A program made the position numbers and the translations under genes. A stretch of 64,000 nucleotides of DNA, from NCBI RefSeq assembly GCF_014199195.1, contig NZ_JACIJE010000011.1:62001-126000 (forward strand). The letters run 5' to 3'. Below the pieces are notes generated by a model. The model was not told where the DNA came from. It did not search any database and was given only the letters and a program-made list of their open reading frames with translations. This DNA comes from Neoroseomonas alkaliterrae (GTDB taxonomy: Bacteria > Pseudomonadota > Alphaproteobacteria > Acetobacterales > Acetobacteraceae). Below are positions 27,594-36,859 of the stretch, in pieces (within the stretch, counting starts at the first letter, position 1; every line of letters starts with the position of its first letter).

Positions 27594-28592
27594 ATGATCA
27601 CCCGCCGCAGCCTTGCCGCGCTCGCTGCCGGCACCGCGCTGGCGCCCGCCCTTGCGCGCGCGCAGGCCTGGAACCCCCGCCGCACGGAAACCTTCACCGA
27701 AGGCTTCCCGCCGGCCGGCCGCAGGCCCTGGGCGGAGCAGGTGCCGCAGCTGCGCGTCGGCCTGCTCGGCGGGGAGAACGAGGCCGACCGGCTCGGCCGC
27801 TTCGGCGCCTATCGCGAGTTGCTGGAGCGCACCTTCGGCGTGCCGACGCGGCTGTTCCCGGCCTCGGACTACGCCGGCGTGCTGCAGGCCTTCAGCGCGC
27901 GGCAGATCGAGGTCGCGGGCCTCGGCCCCTCGGCCTATGCGGGCGCCTGGCTCGACACCAATGGCGGCGTCGAGCCGCTGCTCGCCGCCGAGGAGGCGGA
28001 CGGCTCCATCTCCTATGTCGCGGTGATGGTGGTGCGCGCCGATTCGGGCATCACCAGCCTCGAGCAGATGCGCGGGCGCTCGCTCGCCTGGGCCGACCCG
28101 AACTCCACCTCGGGCTACCTGATCCCGCGCTTCGCGCTGCGCCGCCAGGGCATCGCCGTGGACGGCACCGGCTTCTTCTCCCGCACCGGCTTCGGCGGCG
28201 GGCACGAGCAGGCGGTGGTCGCCGTGCTGCAGCGGCAATACGACGCCGCGGTGACCTGGGCCTCGGGCCAGGGCGACGTGAATTCCGGCTTCACCCGCGG
28301 CAACCTGCGCGCCATGGTGGACAAGGGCATGCTGAACATGCGCGACCTGCGCATCATCTGGACCAGCGAGCCGATCGTGAACGGCCCGCATGCCGCGCGC
28401 ACCGACCTGCCGGCCGCCTTCAAGGAGGACTGGAAGCGCTTCCACCTCGCCCTGCCCAAGGCGCATCCCGAGATCTACCGCCAGGTGGAGCGCGGCGCCG
28501 GCACCGGCTACCGCGAGGTGCGCCACGAGGACTACGAGCTGATCGTCGAGATCCGCCGCGAGGAAGCCGCCGCGCGCCGCCGTCGTTCGTGA
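27594..28592 (+). CDS. phnD: Phosphonate ABC transporter substrate-binding protein
   Basis: A 332-residue periplasmic phosphate/phosphonate-binding protein with a twin-arginine-like signal (MITRRSLAALAAGTALAPALARA). Family segments include VGLLGGENEADRLGRF, PASDYAGVLQAF and FADPNSTSG-like WADPNSTSGYLIPR, the conserved ligand loop. A CAGGAGAG ribosome site precedes the ATG. A C8 run (27570-27577) directly follows the phnC stop. Confidence 0.93.
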   Translation: MITRRSLAALAAGTALAPALARAQAWNPRRTETFTEGFPPAGRRPWAEQVPQLRVGLLGGENEADRLGRFGAYRELLERTFGVPTRLFPASDYAGVLQAFSARQIEVAGLGPSAYAGAWLDTNGGVEPLLAAEEADGSISYVAVMVVRADSGITSLEQMRGRSLAWADPNSTSGYLIPRFALRRQGIAVDGTGFFSRTGFGGGHEQAVVAVLQRQYDAAVTWASGQGDVNSGFTRGNLRAMVDKGMLNMRDLRIIWTSEPIVNGPHAARTDLPAAFKEDWKRFHLALPKAHPEIYRQVERGAGTGYREVRHEDYELIVEIRREEAAARRRRS

Positions 28593-28638
28593 TGCGCTCT
28601 CGGCCGGACACCGCCCGCATCGCCACCGGCCGCGCCGC

Positions 28639-29547
28639 ATGAGCCAGCAGGCCGCCTACGCCACCGGCCTGCCCGCGGTGATCCGCGGCGAGGAAGCCTT
28701 CCTCGCCGCGCGCCGCGCCAAGCGCCTGCAAGCGCTGCTCGGCGGCGCCATCCTGCTGGGCTGCCTCCTCGCCGCCGCCTGGATGAGCGAGGTGCGCCCG
28801 GCGACCCTCTGGGCCGGCCTGCCGCGCATCGGCGAATACTTCGCCCGCATCCTGCCGGACCTGCGCTGGGGCGTGCTCTTCGCGGATGCCGAGACGGAGG
28901 GCTCGCTCGCCTTCTGGATGTACCGGCTGCCGGAGTGGTCCTGGCTGATCCTCGAGACGGCGAACATGGCCGCGCTGGCGACGCTGATGGGCTCGGTCTC
29001 GGCGCTTCTGCTCGCCTTCCCGGCGGCGCGCAACATCGCGCCCTCGGGCATGGTGTTCCACGTCACGCGCCGCTTCCTCGAATCGCTGCGCACCGTGCCC
29101 GAGATCGTCTACGCGTTGATCTTCGTCTGGGCCTTCGGCATCGGGCCGCTCGCCGGCATCCTGGCGATCGCGCTGCACAGCGCGGGCGCCAACGGGAAGC
29201 TGTTCGCCGAGGCGATCGAGAATGCCGACCTGCGCCCCTGGGAAGCCGTGCGCGCCGCCGGCGGCTCCTGGGTGCAGGGCTGCCGCTACGCCCTCCTGCC
29301 GCAGGTGCTGCCCAACATCCTGTCCTACGTGCTGCTGCGCTTCGAGGTGAACATCCGCTCGGCCAGCGTGATCGGCTTCGTCGGCGCCGGCGGCGTGGGC
29401 GAGGAGCTCTACAAGGTGATCTCCTTCAACTACTACGAGGAGGTCAGCGCCATCGTGCTGCTGATCATCCTCACCGTGTCCTGCCTGGACCTGCTCTCGG
29501 AACGCCTGCGCCACGCCGCGATCGGGCGGCTGGAGGCGGCAAGATGA
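28639..29547 (+). CDS. phnE: Phosphonate ABC transporter permease, first copy
   Basis: A 302-residue inner-membrane permease with about six helices. The binding-protein-dependent transport loop is in ESLRTVPEIVYALIFVWAFGIGPLAGILAIALHS, followed by EAIENADLRPWEAVRAAGGSW, the EAA loop contacting PhnC. Its stop overlaps the start of the second permease (ATGA). Two PhnE proteins per importer are common in rhizobia and relatives. Confidence 0.93.
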   Translation: MSQQAAYATGLPAVIRGEEAFLAARRAKRLQALLGGAILLGCLLAAAWMSEVRPATLWAGLPRIGEYFARILPDLRWGVLFADAETEGSLAFWMYRLPEWSWLILETANMAALATLMGSVSALLLAFPAARNIAPSGMVFHVTRRFLESLRTVPEIVYALIFVWAFGIGPLAGILAIALHSAGANGKLFAEAIENADLRPWEAVRAAGGSWVQGCRYALLPQVLPNILSYVLLRFEVNIRSASVIGFVGAGGVGEELYKVISFNYYEEVSAIVLLIILTVSCLDLLSERLRHAAIGRLEAAR

Positions 29548-30410
29548 GTGACCGACGCACCGCCGGTGCGATGAGCGCGGATGTCGAGACCTGGCGCGCG
29601 CGCATGCCCGCGGCCTTCGGCGCCACGCGCGGGCGGCGCGCGCTGCGCGTGGCGGGCTGGGCGGTCTTCGCGGCCTGGCTGGTCGCCTCGCTGTGGTGGT
29701 TCGACATGACGCCGCAGCGGATCTGGGCCGGGCTGTCGGGGCTCGGCACCATCCTGGTGCTGATGGTGCCGCCCTCGCCCGGCGAGCAATGGGTCGAGAT
29801 CCTGCAGGGCATGGCCGAGAGCGTGGCGATGGCCTTCCTCGGCACCTTCCTCGCGGCGATCGTGGCGGTGCCGCTCGGCTTCCTCGGCGCGCGCAACATC
29901 GTCACCGCCACGCTCTGGCGCTTCTCGCTGCGCCGCCTGCTGGATGGCTTCCGCGGCGTGGACCAGCTGATCTGGGCGCTGGCCTATGTGCGCGCGGTCG
30001 GCCTCGGGCCGCTCGCGGGCGTGCTCGCCATCTTCACCGCCGACATCGCGGTGCTGGCGAAGCTCTATGCGGAAGCGATAGAGAATGCCGAGAAGAAGCA
30101 GGCGGAGGGCGTGGTTGCCGCTGGCGGCGGGCGGCTGGCCTCGGTGCGCTTCGGCATCCTGCCGCAGGTCGCCCCCGTGATGCTGGCGCAGGCGCTCTAC
30201 TTCTTCGAGAGCAACACGCGGTCGGCCACCATCCTCGGCGTGGTGGGCGCGGGCGGCATCGGGCTGCAGATCGCCGAGCGCATCCGCGTGCGCCACTGGG
30301 ACGAGGTGGCGTTCATCATCCTGCTGATGATCGCGACGGTGGCGGTGATCGACTTCATCTCGGGGCGGATCCGGCGGCGGCTGATCGGGGCGCAGGCCGC
30401 GCCGCACTGA
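29544..30410 (+). CDS. phnE: Phosphonate ABC transporter permease, second copy
   Basis: A 288-residue permease paralogous to the upstream one: LLDGFRGVDQLIWALAYVRAVGLGPLAGVLAIF and EAIENAEKKQAEGVVAAGGG mark the permease core and EAA loop. ATG 29544 overlaps the preceding gene by four bases. A second in-frame ATG ten codons later is possible. No C-P lyase or phosphonatase genes follow, so phosphonate breakdown must be encoded elsewhere. Confidence 0.93.
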   Translation: MSDRRTAGAMSADVETWRARMPAAFGATRGRRALRVAGWAVFAAWLVASLWWFDMTPQRIWAGLSGLGTILVLMVPPSPGEQWVEILQGMAESVAMAFLGTFLAAIVAVPLGFLGARNIVTATLWRFSLRRLLDGFRGVDQLIWALAYVRAVGLGPLAGVLAIFTADIAVLAKLYAEAIENAEKKQAEGVVAAGGGRLASVRFGILPQVAPVMLAQALYFFESNTRSATILGVVGAGGIGLQIAERIRVRHWDEVAFIILLMIATVAVIDFISGRIRRRLIGAQAAPH

Positions 30411-30431
30411 GGCGCGGCGCGGCCCTGCCTT

Positions 30432-32063
30432 TCACCCGCGGATCGTGATCGGCGTCAGGTCCTGGAACCAGGACTGCGCCTGCACGAAGCCCTGCACACG
30501 CCGGCTCATCGCGCGCGGATTGAGGTCGTGCGCGACGAACAGGAACAGCCGGTCGTCCACCGCCTTGGCGTGCAGTTCGGCCAGCAGCGCATCCTGCGCG
30601 GCCGGGTCGAAGGTGGTGTAGACGCGGTCCATGATGGCGTCATAGGCCGGGTCGCTGAAGAAGCCCCAGTTGTTGGAGGCCGGCGGCGCCATCTCGGTCT
30701 TGAGGAAGCGCACCAGCGCCGCGAAGGGGTCGTGCACCGAATAGGAGACGTTGATCGCGGTGATGCCGCGCGGCGCCAGCGCGCGCGCGCCCTCTCGCCA
30801 CAGGCCGAGCAGCGCGTTCCACTCCACCACCTCGAAGTCGATCTCGATGCCGATCTCCTTGAGGTTCTGCTGCACCGCCTCGTTCATCGGCAGCGGCTGC
30901 ATCTGGCCCGAGCCGGAGGGCGAGATCGCCACCTTGGTGCGCAGCGGGTTGCGCGCCGAGAAGCCGGCCTCGGCCATCAGCCGGCGCGCCGCCGCGACAT
31001 CGGTGCGCACCGGGTCGGAGGGGCGGCCATGCCAGGGATGGCCCGGCGGCAGCAACCCGGCCCCTTCCACCATCAGCCCGCCCAGCATGGTCTTCATGCC
31101 CGAACGATCCACCGCGAGGTTCGCCGCACGGCGCACCCTTATGTCGCGCCAGGGCGAGCCCTCGATCATGGAGAAATGCCAGGTCCAGGTGTGCGGGTAG
31201 GTGTTGGTCACGATCTGGAAGCCGGCCTGGCGCAGCGAGGGCACGGCGTCGGGCGGCGGCGCCTCGATGAAATCCACCTGGTTCGAACGCAGCGCGGCCA
31301 CACGGGTATTCGCCTCGGGCAGCGGCAGCAGGATCACGCGCTCATGCCGCGGGATGCGCGCGGCGTCCCAGTAGTCGGGGTTGCGCAGCAGCACCGCGCG
31401 CTCGCGGATGCTGAAGGATTCGAGCCGGTAGGGGCCGGTGCCGACGGCGCGGTTGAGGAAGGTGTCCCAGCTCCGCCCCGCCGCCTCCCAGGCGCCGCGA
31501 TGGGTGATGCCGATCCAGGTCAGGCCGAAGGGCACCAGGCTGTCCGGCGTGCGCGTCTCGACGATGAAGGTCTTCTCGCCCTCGGCGCGCCAGGAGGCGA
31601 TGGTGGGCATGCGGATGCGCGCCTGCGCCGCGGCGCGGTTGTCGAAATGGGGCGCGTCGCTGCGGAAGGCGCGGTCGAAGGAGAAGGCGACGTCCTCGGC
31701 CGTCAGCACCTTGCCGTCATGGAACTTCACGCCCTCCCGCAGGGTGATGATCCAGCGCTTCGTGTCCGCCGGATCCACCCGCCATTCGGTGGCGAGGCCC
31801 GGGCGGATCACCGGCGGCTTGTCGAAGGAGGAGAGGTCCCACATCGCCAGCTGGTCATAGAGCGTGATGCCCATGAACCGGTGGCCTTCCGCACCCTGGT
31901 CGGGCACGCCGTTGGACAGCGGGATGGCGGCGGCGGTCATGCCGACGCGCAGCGTGCCGCCGGGGGCGGCCTGCGCCAGGGCGATGTCGTAGGGCAGGGC
32001 GGCGGCGAGGCCGAGGCCGGCGCCCCCACCCAGAAGGAGGCGACGGCTGAGGGAGGGATTCAT
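30432..32063 (-). CDS. ABC transporter substrate-binding protein, peptide/nickel (family 5) type
   Basis: A 543-residue periplasmic binding protein with a twin-arginine signal (SRRLLLGGGAGLGLAAAL). The mature start is GTLRVGMTAAAIPLSNGVP, and RWIITLREGVKFHDGKVLTAEDVAFSFDRA is the family-5 core. It is a paralogue of the protein at 23918-25531 and has no transporter partners. Its 3' end converges on phnE, 21 bp away. Confidence 0.9.
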   Translation of the reverse strand: MNPSLSRRLLLGGGAGLGLAAALPYDIALAQAAPGGTLRVGMTAAAIPLSNGVPDQGAEGHRFMGITLYDQLAMWDLSSFDKPPVIRPGLATEWRVDPADTKRWIITLREGVKFHDGKVLTAEDVAFSFDRAFRSDAPHFDNRAAAQARIRMPTIASWRAEGEKTFIVETRTPDSLVPFGLTWIGITHRGAWEAAGRSWDTFLNRAVGTGPYRLESFSIRERAVLLRNPDYWDAARIPRHERVILLPLPEANTRVAALRSNQVDFIEAPPPDAVPSLRQAGFQIVTNTYPHTWTWHFSMIEGSPWRDIRVRRAANLAVDRSGMKTMLGGLMVEGAGLLPPGHPWHGRPSDPVRTDVAAARRLMAEAGFSARNPLRTKVAISPSGSGQMQPLPMNEAVQQNLKEIGIEIDFEVVEWNALLGLWREGARALAPRGITAINVSYSVHDPFAALVRFLKTEMAPPASNNWGFFSDPAYDAIMDRVYTTFDPAAQDALLAELHAKAVDDRLFLFVAHDLNPRAMSRRVQGFVQAQSWFQDLTPITIRG

Positions 32064-32247
32064 CGCAGGCTCCGCAATCGGTGGGCGATGGCGGAGCCTA
32101 GACGGGCGCGATCACGCCGTGGGCAGCGCGGCGGCAAATGGCGCGAAAGAAGGCGAAGATTCTTCGGCCTGCACGGTTTCCGGGCTGCGCGCGCCCGCGG
32201 TCATGCCGCCGGGGGGGGGGCAGCACGGTGCCGAGGCGCGAGACCGT

Positions 32248-32691
32248 TCAGTCGTCCCGGTCGCGCTGGGCGGCCTGGGACTGGGCCGCGAGGGCGCGGG
32301 CCATCTGGCTCAGCGCCTCCTGGTGCTTGTCGTTGTCGATCAGCGCGAAGTTGCGGGCGAGTTCGAGGAACATGCGCTGCCGCGGCGAGACCGGCTGGGC
32401 CTCCCCCGCCGGGCCGAGGCCCTCGAAGAAATAGGACACCGGCACGTTCAGCACCTGCGCGATCTCGAACAGGCGGCCGGCGGAGATGCGGTTCAGGCCG
32501 CGCTCGTACTTGTGCGCCTGCTGGTAGGTCACGCCGATCATCCGGGCGAGCTGCTGCTGGGACAGGCCCAGCATGGTCCGCCGTTCGCGGATTCGTGCGC
32601 CGACGTGATGATCAACGATGCTCGCGCGCTGCGTCGAGTGCTCCTCGTCAGCCTCTGAGGCGGCGGAGGTGGGGGGCCGTTCGGTCATCAT
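32248..32691 (-). CDS. XRE-family helix-turn-helix regulator
   Basis: A 147-residue DNA-binding protein. The HTH domain spans about 27-85: VGARIRERRTMLGLSQQQLA, then MIGVTYQQAHKYERGLNRISAGRLFEIAQVL. This form (QxxHKYERGxNRxSAGRL) is common in Rhodospirillales. ATG 32691 (MMTERP) is chosen; the frame extends 15 codons further up. The target is unknown. The 184-bp gap to the binding-protein gene holds a G10 run and otherwise nothing I can name. Confidence 0.85.
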   Translation of the reverse strand: MMTERPPTSAASEADEEHSTQRASIVDHHVGARIRERRTMLGLSQQQLARMIGVTYQQAHKYERGLNRISAGRLFEIAQVLNVPVSYFFEGLGPAGEAQPVSPRQRMFLELARNFALIDNDKHQEALSQMARALAAQSQAAQRDRDD

Positions 32692-32782
32692 GTCGTCTTT
32701 CGTACGATAACGCGAAATACGTGTGCCAGCAAACAATTCTCTCTACCATGGCGCGCATTACCATCCGGTGAACGCAGCGTCC

Positions 32783-33403
32783 CTAGGCTTTGCCGCGCGT
32801 CTGCCGGAGCGCCGCGAGTTCCCGCCGCAGCGCCTCGACCTCCGCCTTCAGGGCATCCACCTCGCCTGGACCGCCGGAAGGCGCCTCGTCGCGGCGGGCG
32901 AAAGGGGCGAACAGGCTCATCGCCCGTTCCATCATCGCCATGTTCTGCTTACCCATTTCCTCCAGGTTTGGAAAGGATGCAGGAAATGGCATGAAACCGC
33001 CCATGGTCTGCTCCATGGTCCGGCGCATCTGGTCCTGCTGCCGCCCGAAGGCGGCCATCGCGAATTCGAGGTAGCGCGGCACCAGCCCCTGCAGGTTGTC
33101 CCCGTAGTAGCCGATGAGCTGGCGCAGGAAGGTCGTGGGCAGCAGGTTCTGCCCGCCCTTGCTCTCCTCCTCGACGATGATCTGCGTCAGCACCGAGCGG
33201 GTGATGTCGTCCCCGGTCTTGGCGTCGTAGACCACGAAGTCCCGCCCCTGGCGGATCATCTTCGCAAGGTCGTCGAGCGTCACGTAGCTCGACGCCTCGG
33301 TATTGTAGAGGCGCCGGTTCGCGTATTTCTTGACCACGACCGGCGTGCCGCCGGCCTCGCCGGCCGGGGCTCCGGGTGCGGCTGCATTGCCCGCCATCGA
33401 CAT
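32783..33403 (-). CDS. phaR: Polyhydroxyalkanoate synthesis repressor PhaR
   Basis: A 206-residue regulator. The N-terminal PHB/PHA accumulation regulator DNA-binding domain is unmistakable: VVVKKYANRRLYNTEASSYVTLDDLAKMIRQG (about 22-53), followed by FVVYDAKTGDDITRSVLTQII. The C-terminus is a predicted coiled coil. PhaR senses granules and represses phasin and PHA genes. It diverges from the PhaE-like/phaC genes, 146 bp away. Confidence 0.95.
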   Translation of the reverse strand: MSMAGNAAAPGAPAGEAGGTPVVVKKYANRRLYNTEASSYVTLDDLAKMIRQGRDFVVYDAKTGDDITRSVLTQIIVEEESKGGQNLLPTTFLRQLIGYYGDNLQGLVPRYLEFAMAAFGRQQDQMRRTMEQTMGGFMPFPASFPNLEEMGKQNMAMMERAMSLFAPFARRDEAPSGGPGEVDALKAEVEALRRELAALRQTRGKA

Positions 33404-33549
33404 CTCGACTCGCTCTCCCCTCGCGACTTGCGCGATCAGTCAGCCTAGCACGCGGACCGCAGTGCAACGAAAGCCGCAAATGCCGTGAAATCCGGACGTT
33501 CCTTCCGCGGGCCGGTGCCGCTATGGTCCGCCGCGCGAGGAACCCCCCG

Positions 33550-33948
33550 ATGGAAGCCCCTGAGGATCTCGACAGCCTCGCGGAGGACTGGATCGCGCTG
33601 TGGCAGAGCGAGATCGCCGGACTGGCGGCCGATCCGGAACTGGCCGAGCAATGGGCCGCCTGGGCCGCCCTGGGCGCGGCCTGGATGCGCGCGGCCGCCG
33701 CCGCGGCGCCGCGCTTCCGCGGCCCCGACGGCCATGACGGCCCCGCTGCGCCGCCGCGGCCCGCGCCCGCTGCCGCTGCATCTGGGCCTGGCGGGGATGC
33801 GCGCGATGGCGGCGGCCGGGACGCTGCCCGGGACGCCATGGCCGCACGCCTCGCCGAGCTCGAGCGCCGGCTGGCCGATCTCGAAGGCCGGCCGGGCGGA
33901 GCGGGAGCGGATCCTAAGCGCCCTCGCGGCCGGCGGCCACGCGCCTGA
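33550..33948 (+). CDS. Acidic PhaE-like / phasin-like small protein upstream of phaC
   Basis: A 132-residue protein with an acidic helical N-terminus (DLDSLAEDWIALWQSEIAGLAADPELAEQWAAW), a low-complexity proline/alanine/glycine middle, a short coiled coil (AARLAELERRLADLEG, about 101-116) and a basic tail. Such an acidic helix plus C-terminal coiled coil resembles PHA-synthase accessory or phasin-like proteins; the call is by position and composition. Its last 215 bases overlap phaC out of frame. Confidence 0.6.
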   Translation: MEAPEDLDSLAEDWIALWQSEIAGLAADPELAEQWAAWAALGAAWMRAAAAAAPRFRGPDGHDGPAAPPRPAPAAAASGPGGDARDGGGRDAARDAMAARLAELERRLADLEGRPGGAGADPKRPRGRRPRA

Positions 33949-34969
33949 GGCCTTCCGCGGCGCGGTCCTCGCGCGCCTGATGCGCGCCGACCGCGCGCTG
34001 ATCGCCGGCATCGCCGCCTATCGCCGCCACCCCTGGACGCGACGCCTGCCCGACCCGCCCGCGATCTGGGCCGAGGGCGGCTCCCGCCTGCTCGACTATG
34101 GCGGGCAGGGGCCGGCGGTGATGTTCGTCCCCTCCCTCGTCAACCGCGCCTATGTGCTGGACCTGACGCCGGAACGCTCGCTGATGCGCTGGCTGCCCGG
34201 CCAGGGCTTCCGCAGCCTGCTGCTCGACTGGGGCTGGCCGGGGGAGGCGGAGCGCGACTTCACCCTCACCGACTACGTCGCCGGCCGGCTCGAGCGCGCG
34301 CTCGCGGCCGCCCCCGGCCCGGTGGTGCTGGCCGGATACTGCATGGGCGGGCTGCTCGCCCTCGCCGCCGCGCTGCGCCGGCCCGACCGCGTGCGCGCGC
34401 TGGCCCTGCTCGCCACGCCCTGGGACTTCCACGCCGGGCCCGACGCCGCGCGCCGCGCGCGCACCGCCGCGGCGCTGCTGCCGGGGCTCGAGGCCGTCAT
34501 GGCGCCGACCGGCGCGCTGCCGGTGGATGCGCTGCAGACGCTGTTCGCGCTGCTCGACCCCTTCGGGGTGGCGCAGAAATTCCGCGCCTTCGCCCGGCTG
34601 AGGCCGGAGAGCGAGCGCGCAACCCTGTTCGTGGCGCTCGAGGACTGGCTGAACGACGGCGTGCCGCTGCCCGCCCCGGTCGCCCGGCAATGCCTCGCCG
34701 GCTGGTATGGGCGCAACGAGCCCGGCCTGCTCGCCTGGCGCATCGCCGGCGCGGTGGTGGACCCGGCCGCCTGGGACGGCCCCGCCTTCGCCGCCATCCC
34801 GGAGCGCGACCGCATCGTGCCGCCGGCCTCGGCCCATGCGGCGGCGGCGCGGCTGCGGCGGGGCACCACCCATCTCGCGGCGGGCGGGCATATCGGCATG
34901 GTCGCGGGGGCCGGGGCCGAGACGGCCCTGTGGCGGCCGCTCGCCGCCTGGCTAGCGGGCCTCGGCTAG
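33734..34969 (+). CDS. phaC: Poly(3-hydroxyalkanoate) synthase-like alpha/beta hydrolase
   Basis: A 411-residue PHA polymerase-type protein. The lipase-like box is GYCMGG (201-206) with active-site C203; D359 (ERDRIVPP) and H386 (AGGHIGM) complete the triad. LLLDWGWPGEAERDFTLTDY is a family hallmark. ATG 33734 is preferred because the first residues (RRRGPRPLPLHLGLAG) resemble homologous N-termini; this start lies inside the upstream gene. It is shorter than class I synthases (about 590), fitting a shorter synthase class. Confidence 0.85.
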   Translation: MTAPLRRRGPRPLPLHLGLAGMRAMAAAGTLPGTPWPHASPSSSAGWPISKAGRAERERILSALAAGGHAPEAFRGAVLARLMRADRALIAGIAAYRRHPWTRRLPDPPAIWAEGGSRLLDYGGQGPAVMFVPSLVNRAYVLDLTPERSLMRWLPGQGFRSLLLDWGWPGEAERDFTLTDYVAGRLERALAAAPGPVVLAGYCMGGLLALAAALRRPDRVRALALLATPWDFHAGPDAARRARTAAALLPGLEAVMAPTGALPVDALQTLFALLDPFGVAQKFRAFARLRPESERATLFVALEDWLNDGVPLPAPVARQCLAGWYGRNEPGLLAWRIAGAVVDPAAWDGPAFAAIPERDRIVPPASAHAAAARLRRGTTHLAAGGHIGMVAGAGAETALWRPLAAWLAGLG

Positions 34970-35566
34970 CGCGGCCGCGACACTGGGCCGGTCGAGCAGG
35001 CGGTCCATCGCCTCGCGCATCGTGCGCTGCATCAGCGCATGAAGCTCATCGGGGGATGCGAAGATGCCGGTATCCACCGCGAGGAGGCTGCCGGTCACGT
35101 TCCGCACGCGTTCGCTCTCGGTCAGCAGGATGCGTCCGCTCGCGCGCTCGCGCAGACGCAGCGTCATCGCGGCCGTGGCTTCGAGGCGGACGTAGCGATT
35201 GGCGTCGAACTGCGTGATCTCGAGCAGCACATCCACCCGCGGCGCCCCGCGCGAGAGCCAGCCGCGCGCGGCGAGCGCCTCCTCGAAGGCGGCGCGCACG
35301 GCCTCGTCGATCGGCCGGTCGGCCTCGATGCCCTTGAGCGGATTCCCGTAGCCGCCCCGGATGGTCCCGAGCCATCGCGGGTCTTCCCGCCCGGTGCTCC
35401 TGAGGTTGCGGACCTCGGCCACGGCGGCGACCGGACCGGGCGCGCGCGGGCCGATGCCGCTGGTGGTGGGCGCATAGGTCAGCGGATAGGAGGAGGTCCC
35501 GCATGCCGCCAGCAGCAGCGGCAGCAGGACGAGCATGGCGCGCCGCATGGGCGGGGTTCTCGGCAT
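34952..35566 (-). CDS. YajG-like lipoprotein
   Basis: A 204-residue lipoprotein with lipobox LLLAAC after LVLLPLL. The mature part, beginning [15 protein letters not shown], contains [14 protein letters not shown] and a later [14 protein letters not shown], with a general layout resembling the YajG/lipoprotein family of unknown function. ATG 35566 or 35548 are both possible; neither has a clear ribosome site. Its 3' end overlaps phaC by 18 bp (convergent). Confidence 0.7.
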   Translation of the reverse strand: MPRTPPMRRAMLVLLPLLLAACGTSSYPLTYAPTTSGIGPRAPGPVAAVAEVRNLRSTGREDPRWLGTIRGGYGNPLKGIEADRPIDEAVRAAFEEALAARGWLSRGAPRVDVLLEITQFDANRYVRLEATAAMTLRLRERASGRILLTESERVRNVTGSLLAVDTGIFASPDELHALMQRTMREAMDRLLDRPSVAAALAEAR

Positions 35567-35686
35567 CGGTGCGGGCGCAAGGCTGGCATCCCTCCGGCAC
35601 GCAGGCAAACCGGCATGGCCGCTTGTGGCCGACCCCCGCCCCGGCGCATGCTGCGCCGCAAGACCTCCCAGGGAGAACACCCGGTC

Positions 35687-36859
35687 ATGACCGAGATCGT
35701 CATCGCCTCCGCCGCCCGCACGCCGGTCGGCTCCTTCAACGGCGCCTTCGCGTCCCTGCCCGCCCACGCCCTCGGCACCGTCGCCATCAAGGCGGCGATG
35801 GAGCGCGCCAAGGTCGAGGGCGCGGAGGTGGACGAGGTCATCATGGGCCAGATCCTCGCCGCCGGCGCCGGGCAGAACCCGGCCCGCCAGGCCTCGGTGA
35901 ACGCCGGCATCCCGGTCGAGCACACCGCCTTCGGCATCAACCAGCTCTGCGGCTCGGGCCTGCGCGCGGTGGCGCTGGCCGCGCAGCAGATCGCGACCGG
36001 GGATGCACGCATCGTCGTCGCCGGCGGCCAGGAGAGCATGACCCAGGCCCCGCACTGCCAGAACCTGCGCGCCGGCCAGAAGATGGGCGACCTCGCGCTG
36101 GTGGACACCATGATCAAGGACGGGCTGTGGGATGCCTTCCACGGCTACCACATGGGCAACACGGCCGAGAACGTCGCGCAGAAGTTCCAGATCACCCGCG
36201 AGCAGCAGGACGAGTTCGCCTTCCACAGCCAGCGCAAGGCCGGCGAGGCGATGAAGGCCGGCCGCTTCAGGGACGAGATCGCGCCCGTCACCGTCAAGGG
36301 CCGCAAGGGCGATGTCGTCGTTTCCGAGGACGAGTACCCCAAGCCCGAGACCACGATCGAGGTGCTGCAGAAGCTGCGCCCGGCCTTCGCCAAGGACGGC
36401 TCGGTCACCGCGGGCAATGCCTCGGGCATCAATGACGGCGCCGCGGCGGTGGTGGTGATGACGGCCGCCGAGGCCGCGAAGCGCGGCATCACGCCGCTCG
36501 CGCGCATCGTCTCCTGGGCGACCGCCGGGGTGGATCCCTCGATCATGGGCACCGGCCCGATCCCGGCATCGCGGAAGGCGCTGGCGAAGGCGGGCTGGAA
36601 GATCGACGACCTCGACCTGATCGAGGCGAACGAGGCCTTCGCCGCGCAGGCCATCGCGGTGAACAAGGACCTCGGCTGGGACACCTCGAAGGTGAACGTG
36701 AATGGCGGGGCGATCGCGCTCGGCCACCCGATCGGGGCCTCGGGCGCGCGGGTGCTGACGACGCTGCTGTTCGAGATGCAGAAGCGCGGCGCCAAGAAGG
36801 GCCTCGCGACGCTGTGCATCGGCGGCGGCATGGGTGTCGCCATGTGCCTCGAACGGTAA
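35687..36859 (+). CDS. phaA: Acetyl-CoA acetyltransferase (beta-ketothiolase)
   Basis: A 390-residue thiolase. Nucleophile C88 is in [21 protein letters not shown] (about 346) holds the catalytic histidine and LCIGGGMG (about C377) the second cysteine. It condenses two acetyl-CoA to acetoacetyl-CoA for PHA or runs thiolysis. A GGGAGAA ribosome site precedes ATG 35687, and a GGCGCA-tgc-TGCGCC palindrome (35643-35657) lies just upstream. No phaB reductase follows. Confidence 0.94.
   Translation: MTEIVIASAARTPVGSFNGAFASLPAHALGTVAIKAAMERAKVEGAEVDEVIMGQILAAGAGQNPARQASVNAGIPVEHTAFGINQLCGSGLRAVALAAQQIATGDARIVVAGGQESMTQAPHCQNLRAGQKMGDLALVDTMIKDGLWDAFHGYHMGNTAENVAQKFQITREQQDEFAFHSQRKAGEAMKAGRFRDEIAPVTVKGRKGDVVVSEDEYPKPETTIEVLQKLRPAFAKDGSVTAGNASGINDGAAAVVVMTAAEAAKRGITPLARIVSWATAGVDPSIMGTGPIPASRKALAKAGWKIDDLDLIEANEAFAAQAIAVNKDLGWDTSKVNVNGGAIALGHPIGASGARVLTTLLFEMQKRGAKKGLATLCIGGGMGVAMCLER

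Noticed and set aside
28639-30410. Second phnE as a pseudogene or recent duplication
   Set aside because: Both permeases are intact and diverged, and phnCDEE with two permeases is a known arrangement.
33734-33948. Sequencing frameshift as the explanation for the phaC overlap
   Set aside because: Both frames are open through the overlap, and each gives a plausible end or beginning of its own protein; no single indel would give a better fused product.
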